The notes under the pieces are model-generated. The model was given only the letters and a program-made list of their open reading frames with translations. It searched no databases and was not told the origin of the DNA. Made by a program: the position numbers and the translations under genes. Of a stretch of DNA of 64,000 bases, positions 8,088 to 16,969 are shown one piece after another (position 1 is the stretch's first letter; each line of letters starts with the position of its first letter). The stretch comes from Desulfosudis oleivorans Hxd3 (lineage in GTDB: Bacteria; Desulfobacterota; Desulfobacteria; Desulfobacterales; Desulfosudaceae). Location of the stretch: the NCBI RefSeq assembly GCF_000018405.1, contig NC_009943.1, forward strand, positions 1,119,001 through 1,183,000. The letters run 5' to 3'.

Positions 8088-8491
8088 GCCGTCCTCCTTG
8101 TTTGGGGTTGTGGTTTGCGCCCGTGTCGATACCGACTCCTGACCCGGGCACTATTACCCGGCATGCCGGGTAAAAACCGGCGCGCCGGACAGTTTCGGCG
8201 GAAAAGCGTTATCTGAGAATACAGCCTCTTTCGGGTTTCGGCAGGGGTGGATAAAAAAGCGTGTCTGCATATCGAAAACCGGAAGAGGAATTGTTGTGAG
8301 TGGATGGGTATTGCGAAAACCGGTTTCGCAACAACACGACTTCACTATAGGGAAGATGCTTTCCAGAGTCAAGCGATAGCGCAAAAATGATCAACCACCT
8401 GAAAAATTTTGAAATAAAAATCGAAACATGATAGAACCATCGCCACGATATCCACAGGAAAATACAAAGACAAGGAAGGTGATATTCCGGA
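8088..8491. other. Divergent intergenic region between dodecin and guaA
   Basis: 404 bp with no convincing gene. It contains a perfect 20-bp palindrome at 8154-8173, a 12-bp palindrome CCGGCGCGCCGG at 8177-8188, and an AT-rich stretch (8390-8490) leading into guaA that probably carries its promoter. An open frame here on the minus strand shows no protein character. Confidence 0.55.
8154..8173. promoter_or_regulatory. Perfect 20-bp palindrome upstream of dodecin
   Basis: TTACCCGGCATGCCGGGTAA is its own reverse complement over all 20 bases and is followed three bases later by the 12-bp palindrome CCGGCGCGCCGG. It lies 67 bp before the dodecin ATG. It could be an operator for a dimeric regulator or a short hairpin; nothing in the window identifies the partner. 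Confidence 0.4.
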
Positions 8492-10021
8492 ATGATTCTG
8501 ATTATTGATTTTGGTTCACAGTTCAACCAGCTTATTGCCCGGCGGGTGCGGGAAAACAAGGTCTATTGCCAGATCGAGCCCCCCACCATCACCATCAGCC
8601 GAATTCGCGCTCTGGCGCCGGAAGGCATTATCCTTTCCGGCGGCCCCTCAGGTATCTATGAAAAGCACAGCCCAAAGGTGACAAAGGCGGTTTTCGACCT
8701 GGGCGTGCCGGTCCTGGGCATCTGCTACGGCATGCAGTTCATGGTGGGGGCACTGGGCGGCGCCGTGCACGCCGCGACAAAGCGGGAGTACGGGTTTGCC
8801 GAGCTGGCTGTCAAGGCGCAGGCAAAGATATTCAAGGGGGTCGGCAAAAAGACCACCTGCTGGATGAGCCACGGCGATTCGGCCGAGACCGTTCCCCCGG
8901 GGTTTAAGATCATCGGCTCCACGGAAAACACGAAAATCGCGGCCATTGCCGATACCCGGCGAAAGTTTTACGGCCTTCAGTTTCATCCGGAGGTGGCCCA
9001 CACCGCCGAAGGCACCACCATGATCGCCAATTTTCTGTTTGACATCTGCAAGTGCAGGCCCACCTGGTCCATGGCCGCCTTTGCCGAGGAGACGATTGCC
9101 GAGATTCGGGAAAGAGTGGGCGAAAAGCGGGTGATTCTGGGCTTGAGCGGCGGCGTGGACTCGTCGGTGGCGGCACTGCTGATTCACCATGCCATTGGCA
9201 GGCAGCTGACCTGTATTTTTGTGGACAACGGCCTTTTGCGCAAGGACGAGGCAAAAAAGTTAAAGGCCGTGTTTGCCGAAAAACTTCAACTCAACATTCG
9301 GTTTGTCAATGCCGCGGGCCGGTTTTTAAAGGCCCTGGCCGGGGTCGCCGATCCGGAAAAAAAGCGCAAGATCATCGGCAAGATCTTTATGGATGTGTTT
9401 GAGGCCGAGGCCAAAAAAATCAAGGGGGCCGATTTTTTGGCCCAGGGCACCCTTTATCCGGATGTAATCGAGTCCCAGTCGGCATTCGGCGGGCCCACGT
9501 CCATTATAAAGTCCCACCACAACGTGGGCGGGCTGCCGGCAAAAATGAAGCTTTCGCTTATCGAGCCCCTGCGGTTTCTTTTCAAGGACGAGGTGCGCCT
9601 TTTAGGAAAAACCCTGGGCCTGGATGACGACATGGTCCACCGCCAGCCCTTTCCCGGTCCCGGCCTTGCCATTCGCATCATCGGCAAGGTGGACCGGCGG
9701 CAGCTGACCCTGCTGCGGGAGGTCGACGCCATCCTGCTGGAGGAGATAAGAAAGGCCGGATACTATCGCAAACTGTGGCAGTCCTTTGCCGTGCTTTTGC
9801 CGTTAAAGAGTGTGGGCATCATGGGAGACAAGCGTACCTACGAAAACATCGCGGCCATTCGGGCCGTCACCAGCGTAGACGCCATGACCGCGGACTGGGC
9901 AAGGCTGCCCCATGACCTGATGGGCCGCATCTCCAACCGGATCATCAACGAGGTGAAGGGCGTCAACCGGGTGGTCTACGACATCAGTTCCAAACCGCCC
10001 AGCACCATTGAATGGGAGTAA
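8492..10021 (+). CDS. guaA: GMP synthase (glutamine-hydrolysing)
   Basis: 509-residue enzyme converting XMP to GMP with ATP and glutamine. The N-terminal class I glutaminase domain (about 1-190) starts ILIIDFGSQ and has the nucleophile motif GICYGMQ and the LQFHPEVAH histidine/glutamate. The ATP pyrophosphatase domain follows with the P-loop [10 protein letters not shown] near residue 215, and the C-terminal dimerisation domain ends [13 protein letters not shown], the conserved GuaA terminus. The length is typical (510-525). GAAGGTGAT lies about 10 bases upstream of the ATG. The next gene starts 6 bp after its stop, so the two are probably cotranscribed. Confidence 0.98.
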   Translation: MILIIDFGSQFNQLIARRVRENKVYCQIEPPTITISRIRALAPEGIILSGGPSGIYEKHSPKVTKAVFDLGVPVLGICYGMQFMVGALGGAVHAATKREYGFAELAVKAQAKIFKGVGKKTTCWMSHGDSAETVPPGFKIIGSTENTKIAAIADTRRKFYGLQFHPEVAHTAEGTTMIANFLFDICKCRPTWSMAAFAEETIAEIRERVGEKRVILGLSGGVDSSVAALLIHHAIGRQLTCIFVDNGLLRKDEAKKLKAVFAEKLQLNIRFVNAAGRFLKALAGVADPEKKRKIIGKIFMDVFEAEAKKIKGADFLAQGTLYPDVIESQSAFGGPTSIIKSHHNVGGLPAKMKLSLIEPLRFLFKDEVRLLGKTLGLDDDMVHRQPFPGPGLAIRIIGKVDRRQLTLLREVDAILLEEIRKAGYYRKLWQSFAVLLPLKSVGIMGDKRTYENIAAIRAVTSVDAMTADWARLPHDLMGRISNRIINEVKGVNRVVYDISSKPPSTIEWE

Positions 10022-10027
10022 ACTCGC

Positions 10028-10819
10028 ATGACACATCATGATATTCCGGAAGACGATCACTTCAACATGTCGTTCGGCAAAAAGGACGCGGACGCCGACT
10101 ATGCCAAGGATATTCTGGAACAGCGCCTCGACAGCCTGGGCTGGAAGGTGACCCTGATGGCGATTATCATTCCCTGCCTGATCGGCATCATCGTGGTGAT
10201 CGGCTATTTCAGCATCCGCCAGCAGGTGACAACCTTTCAGGATTCCGGATCGGCCACGGTAAAAGAGATTTCCGGCACCATGGAGGCCCGGGTGGCCGAG
10301 ATAAAAGCGGCCCAGACCGCCCTTGCCCAGAAGGTGGACAAGGCCCTGCCCGCCGTGGAAAAGAACACCCAGGCCATTGACAAGGCGGCCAGAAACATCA
10401 ATTCGCTTATCAGCACGTCCAAAAAGACGACTCAGGCCGACGATGACATGAAAAAGGAACTTTCCGCGCTTTCCACCGAAACCAAACGCCTGGCCTCCGA
10501 GCTTGCCGCTCTGTCCGGGCGGACCAAGACCCTGACCGAAGGCATCGACGGGCTCAAAGCGGAACTCAAGCGCATTGATACGGAAAAGGCCGGCCGGGCC
10601 GAGCTGGAGCGGGTTCTTTCCCACAACGAGCAGACCTATACCCAGAAGCTGGATGCGGCTGTGGCAAAGCTGGAAAAGCGCATTCAGGACCTTGAAAAAC
10701 GCATTGCCCGAATCACCCAGCCGGCCCCGTCAGCCGCCCCCGCGCCGGCACAAAACACCACTCCCCCCCAGGGCACCACAGGTTCCACGGGGATTAAGGA
10801 AGAGCCTCTGCAGAACTGA
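10028..10819 (+). CDS. Single-span membrane protein with long coiled coil, function unknown
   Basis: 263 residues. A charged N-terminal segment (about 1-40) is followed by one membrane span at about 41-63 (LMAIIIPCLIGIIVVIGYFS), then about 170 residues of Ala/Lys/Glu/Leu-rich helix with repeated heptad-like spacing, and a low-complexity Pro/Ala/Thr/Gly tail from about residue 235. No catalytic motif is visible. The topology suggests a short cytoplasmic N-terminus and a long periplasmic coiled coil. GGAG within the end of guaA serves as its likely ribosome-binding site, 6 bp separating the genes. I do not recognise the family. Confidence 0.8.
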   Translation: MTHHDIPEDDHFNMSFGKKDADADYAKDILEQRLDSLGWKVTLMAIIIPCLIGIIVVIGYFSIRQQVTTFQDSGSATVKEISGTMEARVAEIKAAQTALAQKVDKALPAVEKNTQAIDKAARNINSLISTSKKTTQADDDMKKELSALSTETKRLASELAALSGRTKTLTEGIDGLKAELKRIDTEKAGRAELERVLSHNEQTYTQKLDAAVAKLEKRIQDLEKRIARITQPAPSAAPAPAQNTTPPQGTTGSTGIKEEPLQN

Positions 10820-10878
10820 TTCAAATGCGGTAGGAGCGCCTGACCCGGCATTCGATGGCCGAAGCGTGTCTTCTATTT

Positions 10879-11625
10879 TTAATCAGCGGCCATCGAAGCC
10901 ATCATGGCTTCGATGCGGGGGATGTCTTCCGGAATATCCACTTCCGGAGAATCGTAGCGGGTGACCACCGTCTTGATCCGGTGGCTGTGTTCCAGTGCCC
11001 GGAGCTGCTCCAGCTTTTCAATCTCTTCCAGAACGCCGTTGGGCAGTTGAGTGAATATGTCTAAGAAGCGTCGCGTGTAGGCATAGATGCCCAGGTGCTT
11101 GAAGGTATCAAACCGTGTATCCTTGTCCCTGGCAAAGGGAATGGGGGACCGGGAAAAATAGAGGGCAAACCCGTCGGCATCAAATACCATTTTCACGTCT
11201 TTGGGGTTGGTGATCTCCTGTTTGTCCATAATGGCAAAGGCGGCGGTGGTCATGCCCAGGTCCGGGTCGGACAGCAGGGGGGCCAGGGTCTCGTCAATGG
11301 TCTGGGGCGCGATCAGGGGCTGGTCTCCCTGAATGTTGACCACGATATCCTCCGGCGCCAGGCCCATCTGTTTTGCCGCTTCCGCGGCCCTGTCCGTGCC
11401 GCTGCGGCAGGCCGCCGACGTCATCAGGGCATTACCGCCGAAACGGGTCACCGCTTCAACGATGCGCCGGTCATCGGTGGCCACGGCAATGTCCGTGACG
11501 CATATGGCCTGTTTGACCTGGTCATAGACCCGCTGAATCATGGGAATGCCGGCAATGGGGGCCAGGGGCTTTCCCGCAAACCGGGTGGAACCGTACCGCG
11601 ATGGAATGATGGCCGCAATTTTCAT
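10879..11625 (-). CDS. kdsB: 3-deoxy-manno-octulosonate cytidylyltransferase KdsB
   Basis: 248-residue enzyme that activates Kdo to CMP-Kdo for lipopolysaccharide inner core synthesis. It begins KIAAIIPSRYGSTRFAGKPL, the nucleotide-binding signature, and has NIQGDQPLI (Mg/CTP-binding), SRSPIPFARD and KHLGIYAYTR in family order; the length is typical (245-255). It shows the organism makes Kdo-containing LPS. The gene converges on the coiled-coil protein gene and is divergent from larB; neighbouring Kdo genes (kdsA, kdsD, waaA) are absent from the window. Confidence 0.97.
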   Translation of the reverse strand: MKIAAIIPSRYGSTRFAGKPLAPIAGIPMIQRVYDQVKQAICVTDIAVATDDRRIVEAVTRFGGNALMTSAACRSGTDRAAEAAKQMGLAPEDIVVNIQGDQPLIAPQTIDETLAPLLSDPDLGMTTAAFAIMDKQEITNPKDVKMVFDADGFALYFSRSPIPFARDKDTRFDTFKHLGIYAYTRRFLDIFTQLPNGVLEEIEKLEQLRALEHSHRIKTVVTRYDSPEVDIPEDIPRIEAMMASMAAD

Positions 11626-11748
11626 CTGCCTGGGCTTTCTTGTTTTTTAACGGATGTGATATAACAGTGCCACGCGGAATATCCGCCTATTTTTAACGAC
11701 CCGTTGTGCCGTTTATTTGGCGGCCGACAGACCGAAAGGCGTACCGTC

Positions 11749-12498
11749 ATGGATTTGGCTGCATTAAAACAGATATTGGCAGATGTTGCAAGCGGCAAAC
11801 TTCCCGTGGACGGCGCGGTGAAGGGGCTTTCCCGCATGTCTTACGAAGACATCGGGTACGCCCATGTGGACCACCACCGGAGCCTGCGCAAGGGGTTTGG
11901 CGAAGTGATTTTCGGGGCCGGAAAAACACCGGAACAGGTGTGCGGTATCATGGAACGCATGTGCGACCAGGAGACCGTGGTGCTGGTGACCCGCGTGACC
12001 CCGGAGATCGCCGCCAGCGTGACAGGGGCCTTTCCCGGGGCCGTCTATCACGCCGACGCGAGAATGGTGGTCTGGCAGAAACAGGCCCCTGAAAATACGG
12101 GCCGGGGCACCATTGCCGTCTTTTCCGCTGGCACCTCGGACATTCCGGTGGCCATGGAGGCCGTTCTTACGGCCCGGGCCATGGGTAACACCGTGGAACC
12201 GGTGTTTGACGTGGGGGTGGCCGGTATTCACCGGCTGTTCGGTTACCGGGACCTGATTGAAGAGGCCACGGTGATCGTTGTGGCGGCCGGCATGGAGGGC
12301 GCCCTGCCGTCGGTGGTGGCCGGCATGACGGGCCGGCCCGTGATCGCCGTTCCCACCAGCATCGGCTACGGCGCCGGCCTGGGGGGATTTGCCGCCCTGC
12401 TGGGCATGCTCAACAGCTGCAGCTCCAACGTGGCCGTGGTCAACATCGACAACGGGTTCGGCGCCGGGTACATGGCCGCCTGCATCAACAGAAAGTAA
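11749..12498 (+). CDS. larB: Nickel-pincer cofactor biosynthesis protein LarB
   Basis: 249 residues. LarB carboxylates and hydrolyses nicotinic acid adenine dinucleotide, the first step of the nickel-pincer nucleotide used by lactate racemase-type enzymes. The C-terminal PurE-like (AIR carboxylase-like) domain is clear: GTSDIPVAMEA at about 131-141, AGMEGALPSVVAG, VPTSIGYGAGLGG and the terminal NIDNGFGAGYMAA. The start at 11749 (MDLAALKQIL) is chosen over one 45 bases upstream because of the GAAAGG about 10 bases before it. larC, larE and larA are not in the window, so this copy is separated from its usual partners. A membrane-protein gene follows after 7 bp. Confidence 0.9.
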   Translation: MDLAALKQILADVASGKLPVDGAVKGLSRMSYEDIGYAHVDHHRSLRKGFGEVIFGAGKTPEQVCGIMERMCDQETVVLVTRVTPEIAASVTGAFPGAVYHADARMVVWQKQAPENTGRGTIAVFSAGTSDIPVAMEAVLTARAMGNTVEPVFDVGVAGIHRLFGYRDLIEEATVIVVAAGMEGALPSVVAGMTGRPVIAVPTSIGYGAGLGGFAALLGMLNSCSSNVAVVNIDNGFGAGYMAACINRK

Positions 12499-12505
12499 CC
12501 GTCTG

Positions 12506-14035
12506 ATGATATTCCATTTCAAGGATACCTTCCGGCTGCTCTATCCGGTGCGGGTGCTGGTGGCGGGGCTGGTGGCGGCCCAGGCCGTGGCCACGGGAGT
12601 GGTCTGGTTTTCCAACCGTGCCCTTTCAGCAAAGCTGGCGGCCCTGCAGGACGCCGGCTATCACCTGCTGCCCGGCATGCGCATCGATCCGGCCCTGACC
12701 GGTTTTGAGGCAGCTTTTGGTGGGGGCGTTTTTTTTACCCTGAGTCTGGGGGCCGGGATCGTGCTGCTTTCTCTGGGGGGCGTCATGCTGGTCCAGTCCG
12801 TCTGGACACCCCAAATTCGGAAGGCCCTGACCCTTGTGCTGATCGTTCTGTGGGCCTCTGTACTGGTGTGGGCCAACAGCAACGGCCTCTGTTACAGCGT
12901 TTCGGCGTTCCTCCTGATTCTGCCGCCGGTGACCATGGCCCTGGCCCTTTGGTGGTCTCCCTGTCGACATGACCGGCGGCGGCTGCCCTGGCGAAGGGCC
13001 TGGCATTTTTTTCTCATCCTGGTGCTGGTGGCAGTCTGGGCGCCGCGCATCGACAAGGACCTGTTTGTGAACATCAAGGATAACCTGATGCTCACCACCC
13101 GGCCCGGCATGGCGTTGGTACACCTTTATTACAAGTATACCCTCTATCCGGCCGAGGTATTCCGGCCCCTGTCCGGAAAACAGGTCAAAGCATACGCTGT
13201 TGAAGGAGTTGATGAAATGCGGGCCGCGGCACTTGAGAAAAGCATGGCCGGTGATAACTATTTTTCTGTCAGCGACGCGCCAAGGGCCGATCTTGTAATC
13301 CGAGGAGAAAAAAGCGGGCTGGTTTTGTTGCGTAATGCAAAACCGGTAATGACGGTATCGGCTGACGATCTTCTGACCGACACAGGGAGCCTGCTTCACG
13401 CTTTTTCTGACAAAACCGATAACGCACGGGCCTTTCGCCGCCTGACCCTGTGGACCCTGGTGTGGGTGGCGCCCCTGGTCCTATACCTGACTGTGTTTGC
13501 CGTGTTTTCTCTGATACCGGGGTTGCTGACAGGTTTGCGGACCGCTTCCGTGTTCGTGCCCCTGCTCTGCTGCCTGTTTTTTGTTTTTGTGGTGATTCAT
13601 TGGCTGGACACGCCTGTTGTGGAGGTTGCTGACCGGCGGGCCGTTGCAGAGATGCTCCAGTCCGGGACACGCAGGGACAAGATCGCGGCCCTTCGGTACA
13701 TTCACGAAAACGGGATGGAGATATCCCGGTTTCCCGGGTTCCGACAGCTGTCAGCCGCCGATGATTATGCGCTGCGTTACTGGCTGGTGAGAAACCTTGG
13801 CAACAGCCGTCATCCCGACGCCATGAACCGGATCATCCGGTGGATGGATGCGGACTCCAACTACATGGTGTGCAAGGCCATTGAGGCGGCGGCCGGTCTG
13901 CACGGAAGCGCTGAAAAGGCGATTTTCAGACGGGCCCTGGTGGACAAGCTGCAAACATCCACGGACTGGTATGTCCAGCACTATGCTTTCAGAGCGGCCA
14001 GGAGGGCGGGATGGGTGCCGGAACGGTCAGGCTGA
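12506..14035 (+). CDS. Multi-span membrane protein with HEAT-like C-terminal domain, function unknown
   Basis: 509 residues starting MIFHFKDTFRLLYPVRVL. Hydrophobic segments occur at about residues 13-35, 70-95, 107-122, 128-147, 165-180, 317-345 and 355-385. Between the fifth and sixth lies a soluble domain (about 190-310), and after the last a helical C-terminal region of about 110 residues whose short repeated helices (DKIAALRYIHEN, DYALRYWLVRNLGN, NYMVCKAIEAAAGL, DWYVQHYAFRAARR) look like HEAT/armadillo repeats. It starts 7 bp after larB and overlaps the CPBP protease gene by 25 bp, so all three are likely cotranscribed. I do not recognise the family; the overlap suggests it works with the protease. 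Confidence 0.75.
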   Translation: MIFHFKDTFRLLYPVRVLVAGLVAAQAVATGVVWFSNRALSAKLAALQDAGYHLLPGMRIDPALTGFEAAFGGGVFFTLSLGAGIVLLSLGGVMLVQSVWTPQIRKALTLVLIVLWASVLVWANSNGLCYSVSAFLLILPPVTMALALWWSPCRHDRRRLPWRRAWHFFLILVLVAVWAPRIDKDLFVNIKDNLMLTTRPGMALVHLYYKYTLYPAEVFRPLSGKQVKAYAVEGVDEMRAAALEKSMAGDNYFSVSDAPRADLVIRGEKSGLVLLRNAKPVMTVSADDLLTDTGSLLHAFSDKTDNARAFRRLTLWTLVWVAPLVLYLTVFAVFSLIPGLLTGLRTASVFVPLLCCLFFVFVVIHWLDTPVVEVADRRAVAEMLQSGTRRDKIAALRYIHENGMEISRFPGFRQLSAADDYALRYWLVRNLGNSRHPDAMNRIIRWMDADSNYMVCKAIEAAAGLHGSAEKAIFRRALVDKLQTSTDWYVQHYAFRAARRAGWVPERSG

Positions 14036-14652
14036 CCACCCTGTGTGCGGTGGGGATTATCGTGGTGGCGACAGAGGCAACTGCCGGTATCTGGGTTGAC
14101 CGGTACGGCTTCAGGCCCATGGTCGTGCTGCTGGTTTTACGGGGTGTTCAGATCAGCCTTATCCTGGGGGCCGTGTGGGGGCTGCGCAGAGGATTGGCCG
14201 AGGTGGGGCTGAGCCGGTCGGCCCTGGGACGGGGGGTAAAGGCGGGCCTGGTCTGGTCGGCCCTGTTCGGCGGTATCGTGGCGATTGCCGGCACTGCCCT
14301 GCTGGCCATGGGCACGGACCCGCGGACGTTTTTCGCGGTCCGGCTGCCGGAAGGGGACTGGTCCGTGCCGCTCTATTACGTGACCGGTTCCCTGGCAGGT
14401 CCTTTGTGGGAAGAGCTGGTCTTTCGGGGCGTGCTGTACGGGTTTTTCCGGCGGTACGGCGTGGCAGCGGGGATCGTGATATCCACGGCCGTGTTCGCGG
14501 CCCTTCACCTGCGGGGGCCTGTGCTGCCGGTGACCCAGATCGTGGGGGGCGTGGTCTTCTGCCTGGCTTATGAAAAGGAAAAGAGCCTGGCGGCTCCTTT
14601 TGTCATTCATGCCCTCGGCAATACCGCGATATTCACCCTGGCCCTGATCTGA
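14011..14652 (+). CDS. CPBP-family intramembrane glutamic endopeptidase
   Basis: 213-residue membrane protein with about six hydrophobic segments. The CPBP (Abi/Rce1-like) active-site motifs are present: WEELVFRGVLYGFF (EExxxR, motif 1) at about residues 132-145, FAALHL (motif 2 histidine) at about 163-168, and the final HALGNT (motif 3) near the C-terminus. The ATG lies inside the end of the preceding gene, with AGGAGGGCGGG directly before it as a strong ribosome-binding site. Members process prenylated or sorting-signal-bearing proteins or act in self-protection; here the substrate is unknown, with the overlapping membrane/HEAT-like protein as the obvious candidate partner. Confidence 0.9.
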   Translation: MGAGTVRLTTLCAVGIIVVATEATAGIWVDRYGFRPMVVLLVLRGVQISLILGAVWGLRRGLAEVGLSRSALGRGVKAGLVWSALFGGIVAIAGTALLAMGTDPRTFFAVRLPEGDWSVPLYYVTGSLAGPLWEELVFRGVLYGFFRRYGVAAGIVISTAVFAALHLRGPVLPVTQIVGGVVFCLAYEKEKSLAAPFVIHALGNTAIFTLALI

Positions 14653-14682
14653 CGGCACGGTCTTTCATCAGGGGCGTGACCA

Positions 14683-15438
14683 TTATTCCGCGGTATCGGC
14701 TTTCCGTTTGCCGGCAAAAGACGATAATTGTCGCAGGATGCGGTCCGCCGGCCGGGAAAGGGGAAGGGTCTGGAGAAAGACCGTTCCGGTGCCGCTCAGC
14801 GTGGCCAGAAAAAGATTCTCGCCGCCGAAGAACATGGACTTTAGGTTGTCCGCCTGTCGTGCGCTGTAATGGATACCGGAGGTGAACGCCACGATGCAGC
14901 CCGTGTCCACGCAGATGGTCTCGTTTTTCAGGGTTTTTTCCACCACCATGCCCCCGGCATGCACAAAGGCCATGCCGTCGCCGACAAGGCGCATCAGGAC
15001 GAAGCCGTCCCGGCCGAAAAAGCCGGGGCCCATGCGCCGGGTAAAGGCGATGCTTACCTGGGTGCCGCGGGCGGCGCAGAGAAAGGCCTCTTTCTGGCAG
15101 AACACTTCCTGGCCCAGGGCGGCCATGTCCAGGACAATGACCCTGCCGGGGCAGGGCCCGGAAAAGGTCACGTGTCGTTTGCTGCCCGCCGTGTTGGTAA
15201 AATGGGTCAGGAAAAGATTTTCACCGGCAAACAGTCGCCTGCCCGCCGCCACCAGGGAACCCAGTAACCCTTCCGGCGCCGGTGCGCCGTCTCCCATTCG
15301 GGTCTCAAACCGGATGGCGTCATTCATGTAGTTCATGTTGCCGGCATCGGCAATGACGGTTTCGCCGGGATCAAGCCCTATTTCCACGGCCTGCATGACG
15401 TCGCCGATAAGGGTATAGTCCACTTTATGGCACTGCAT
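14683..15438 (-). CDS. AIM24 / TIGR00266 family protein
   Basis: 251-residue beta-rich protein of the AIM24 family (TIGR00266). Typical elements are GETVIADAGNMNYMND, RLFAGENLFLTHFTN, CQKEAFLCAARGTQ, LRLVGDGMAFVHAGGMVVEK and FTSGIHYSARQADNLKSMFFGGE. AAGGAGGTGTC lies just before the ATG at 15436-15438, so the 12 extra codons upstream are rejected. Bacterial members are poorly characterised and no enzyme activity is agreed; the yeast namesake is mitochondrial. It converges on the CPBP protease gene, 30 bp apart, and appears monocistronic. Confidence 0.88.
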   Translation of the reverse strand: MQCHKVDYTLIGDVMQAVEIGLDPGETVIADAGNMNYMNDAIRFETRMGDGAPAPEGLLGSLVAAGRRLFAGENLFLTHFTNTAGSKRHVTFSGPCPGRVIVLDMAALGQEVFCQKEAFLCAARGTQVSIAFTRRMGPGFFGRDGFVLMRLVGDGMAFVHAGGMVVEKTLKNETICVDTGCIVAFTSGIHYSARQADNLKSMFFGGENLFLATLSGTGTVFLQTLPLSRPADRILRQLSSFAGKRKADTAE

Positions 15439-15533
15439 GACACCTCCTTGCGGGTCGAAAAATTGACGGTGCACAAGTATTTAGCTGATTCATATCATAC
15501 CCGGCGGCGGTGCGCCACTCTTTTGCCGCCGCG

Positions 15534-16958
15534 TCACAGTCCGGCCAGTTGTCTGGCCAGTGCCAGGGCAGCGGCTTTGTCGGTGACGCGGCCGTCGTTC
15601 TGATGCTGCCGGACCTTTCGCAGCACCCGGCCCATGTCCGGACCAGGGGCCATGCCCATATCCTGAAGGTCGGCGCCGGAGAGCAGGTCCGTCTGACCCA
15701 GCACCGGTCGAATCCGGAGACAGTAGTCGGCGGCTGTCTGGTCGGCCCACTGGCAAAAGCGCTCTTTTTCCATGGGGTCGGCCCGGCTGCCGGATTTGGC
15801 GCAGATGTCGGCCGCGGCCAGCAGCAGCAGGGCCAGGCCGTTGTCGGCAACAGTTTCAAACCAGCGTGTGATGGTGGCGGGTTTGACCCCGGGCCGGGAA
15901 AGTGCCATGGGCCGCATGTGGCACCGCACCAGTAGTTGAAGGAAGGCCGTGTCGCTGTTGGACAGCTTCATGCGATGGGCGATGTTGCCGGCGATGGTCT
16001 CCCCTTCCCGGTCGTGGCCGTAAAACACCTGCCGGTTTTTTGTTTCGTCAAAGATTTTGCAACCGGGTTTGCCGGCATCGTGAAGCAGGGTCGCCAGCTT
16101 GATCACCGGAAGCCTGTTTTTGCCGGCCATGCTCCGGCAAAAGGCGGCCGCGTTTTTTGTAAACAGCACGTCGGGCCGGCGCAGCAGCCGTTCACAGTGT
16201 TCAAGGGTCTCCAGCGTATGACCCCACACGTCCAAATGGTGAAACCCGTTCTGGGCACAGCCTTTCATGGCCGCGATTTCCGGAAACAGCACGTCAAGTG
16301 CGCCGATGTCGTCCAGCATTTGAATATGGGGCAGGGCGTCAGGGCATGCCAGCAGTTCAAAGAGTTCGGCGGTGATGCGCTCAAAGGCGCTGCGGGTCAG
16401 CAGGCCCACGGCTGCCGCCATTCGGTCAAGGGTTTCCGGGAAAATGGTAAAATCCAGGGTGGCGGCAAACCGGGCGGCCCGCAGGATGCGCACCGGGTCG
16501 GCGGCAAAAGCGGTTCCAGAACAGGCCCGCAGCAGTCGGTTTTGCATGTCCGCCATGCCGCCCAGCGGATCAATGATTTCGCCGATCCGTCCACCGGGCA
16601 GCAGGGCCGCGGCCATGGCATTAACGGTAAAATCCCTGGCCTCAAGATCGGCCCTGATGCCGTCCGGGTGAAGGGTTACCACGTCAATGGATTCAGCCGG
16701 GTTGTTTTTGTCCACCACGCGAAAACAGGGGGGATGGGGTTTTTTTTCAAGTTTTACCACCACTGCCCCGGAAAGACGGGCTTTGGCGATGCAACGGGCC
16801 ACATTCGGGGCCTCGTCACAGATGATGTCCACGTCCCTGGGCAGGCGGCCGGCCAGGTGGTCCCGCAGTGCCCCGCCGACAACATACAGTTTCGGAATGG
16901 CTGGCCCCAGCGGACCCAGCCACTGGTTCAGGCGTGTGGGAAGATCGTAGACGGACAT
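15534..16958 (-). CDS. CCA tRNA nucleotidyltransferase (or A-adding enzyme) with HD domain
   Basis: 474-residue class II nucleotidyltransferase that builds or repairs the 3' CCA end of tRNA. The head domain has LYVVGGALRDHLAGRLPRDVDI (Gly-Gly plus catalytic aspartates) at about residues 24-45, RDFTVNAMA, and the RILRAARFAA region; a C-terminal HD domain is marked by KLATLLHDAGKP near residue 285. The gene family also includes enzymes that add only CC or only A, which motifs alone do not settle. The open frame extends about 540 bases further upstream, overlapping the cation efflux gene in another frame; I place the start at ATG 16956-16958, 11 bp after that gene's stop, where a GAGCGAG precedes it. 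Confidence 0.9.
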   Translation of the reverse strand: MSVYDLPTRLNQWLGPLGPAIPKLYVVGGALRDHLAGRLPRDVDIICDEAPNVARCIAKARLSGAVVVKLEKKPHPPCFRVVDKNNPAESIDVVTLHPDGIRADLEARDFTVNAMAAALLPGGRIGEIIDPLGGMADMQNRLLRACSGTAFAADPVRILRAARFAATLDFTIFPETLDRMAAAVGLLTRSAFERITAELFELLACPDALPHIQMLDDIGALDVLFPEIAAMKGCAQNGFHHLDVWGHTLETLEHCERLLRRPDVLFTKNAAAFCRSMAGKNRLPVIKLATLLHDAGKPGCKIFDETKNRQVFYGHDREGETIAGNIAHRMKLSNSDTAFLQLLVRCHMRPMALSRPGVKPATITRWFETVADNGLALLLLAAADICAKSGSRADPMEKERFCQWADQTAADYCLRIRPVLGQTDLLSGADLQDMGMAPGPDMGRVLRKVRQHQNDGRVTDKAAALALARQLAGL

Positions 16959-16969
16959 GAATTTCTCGC

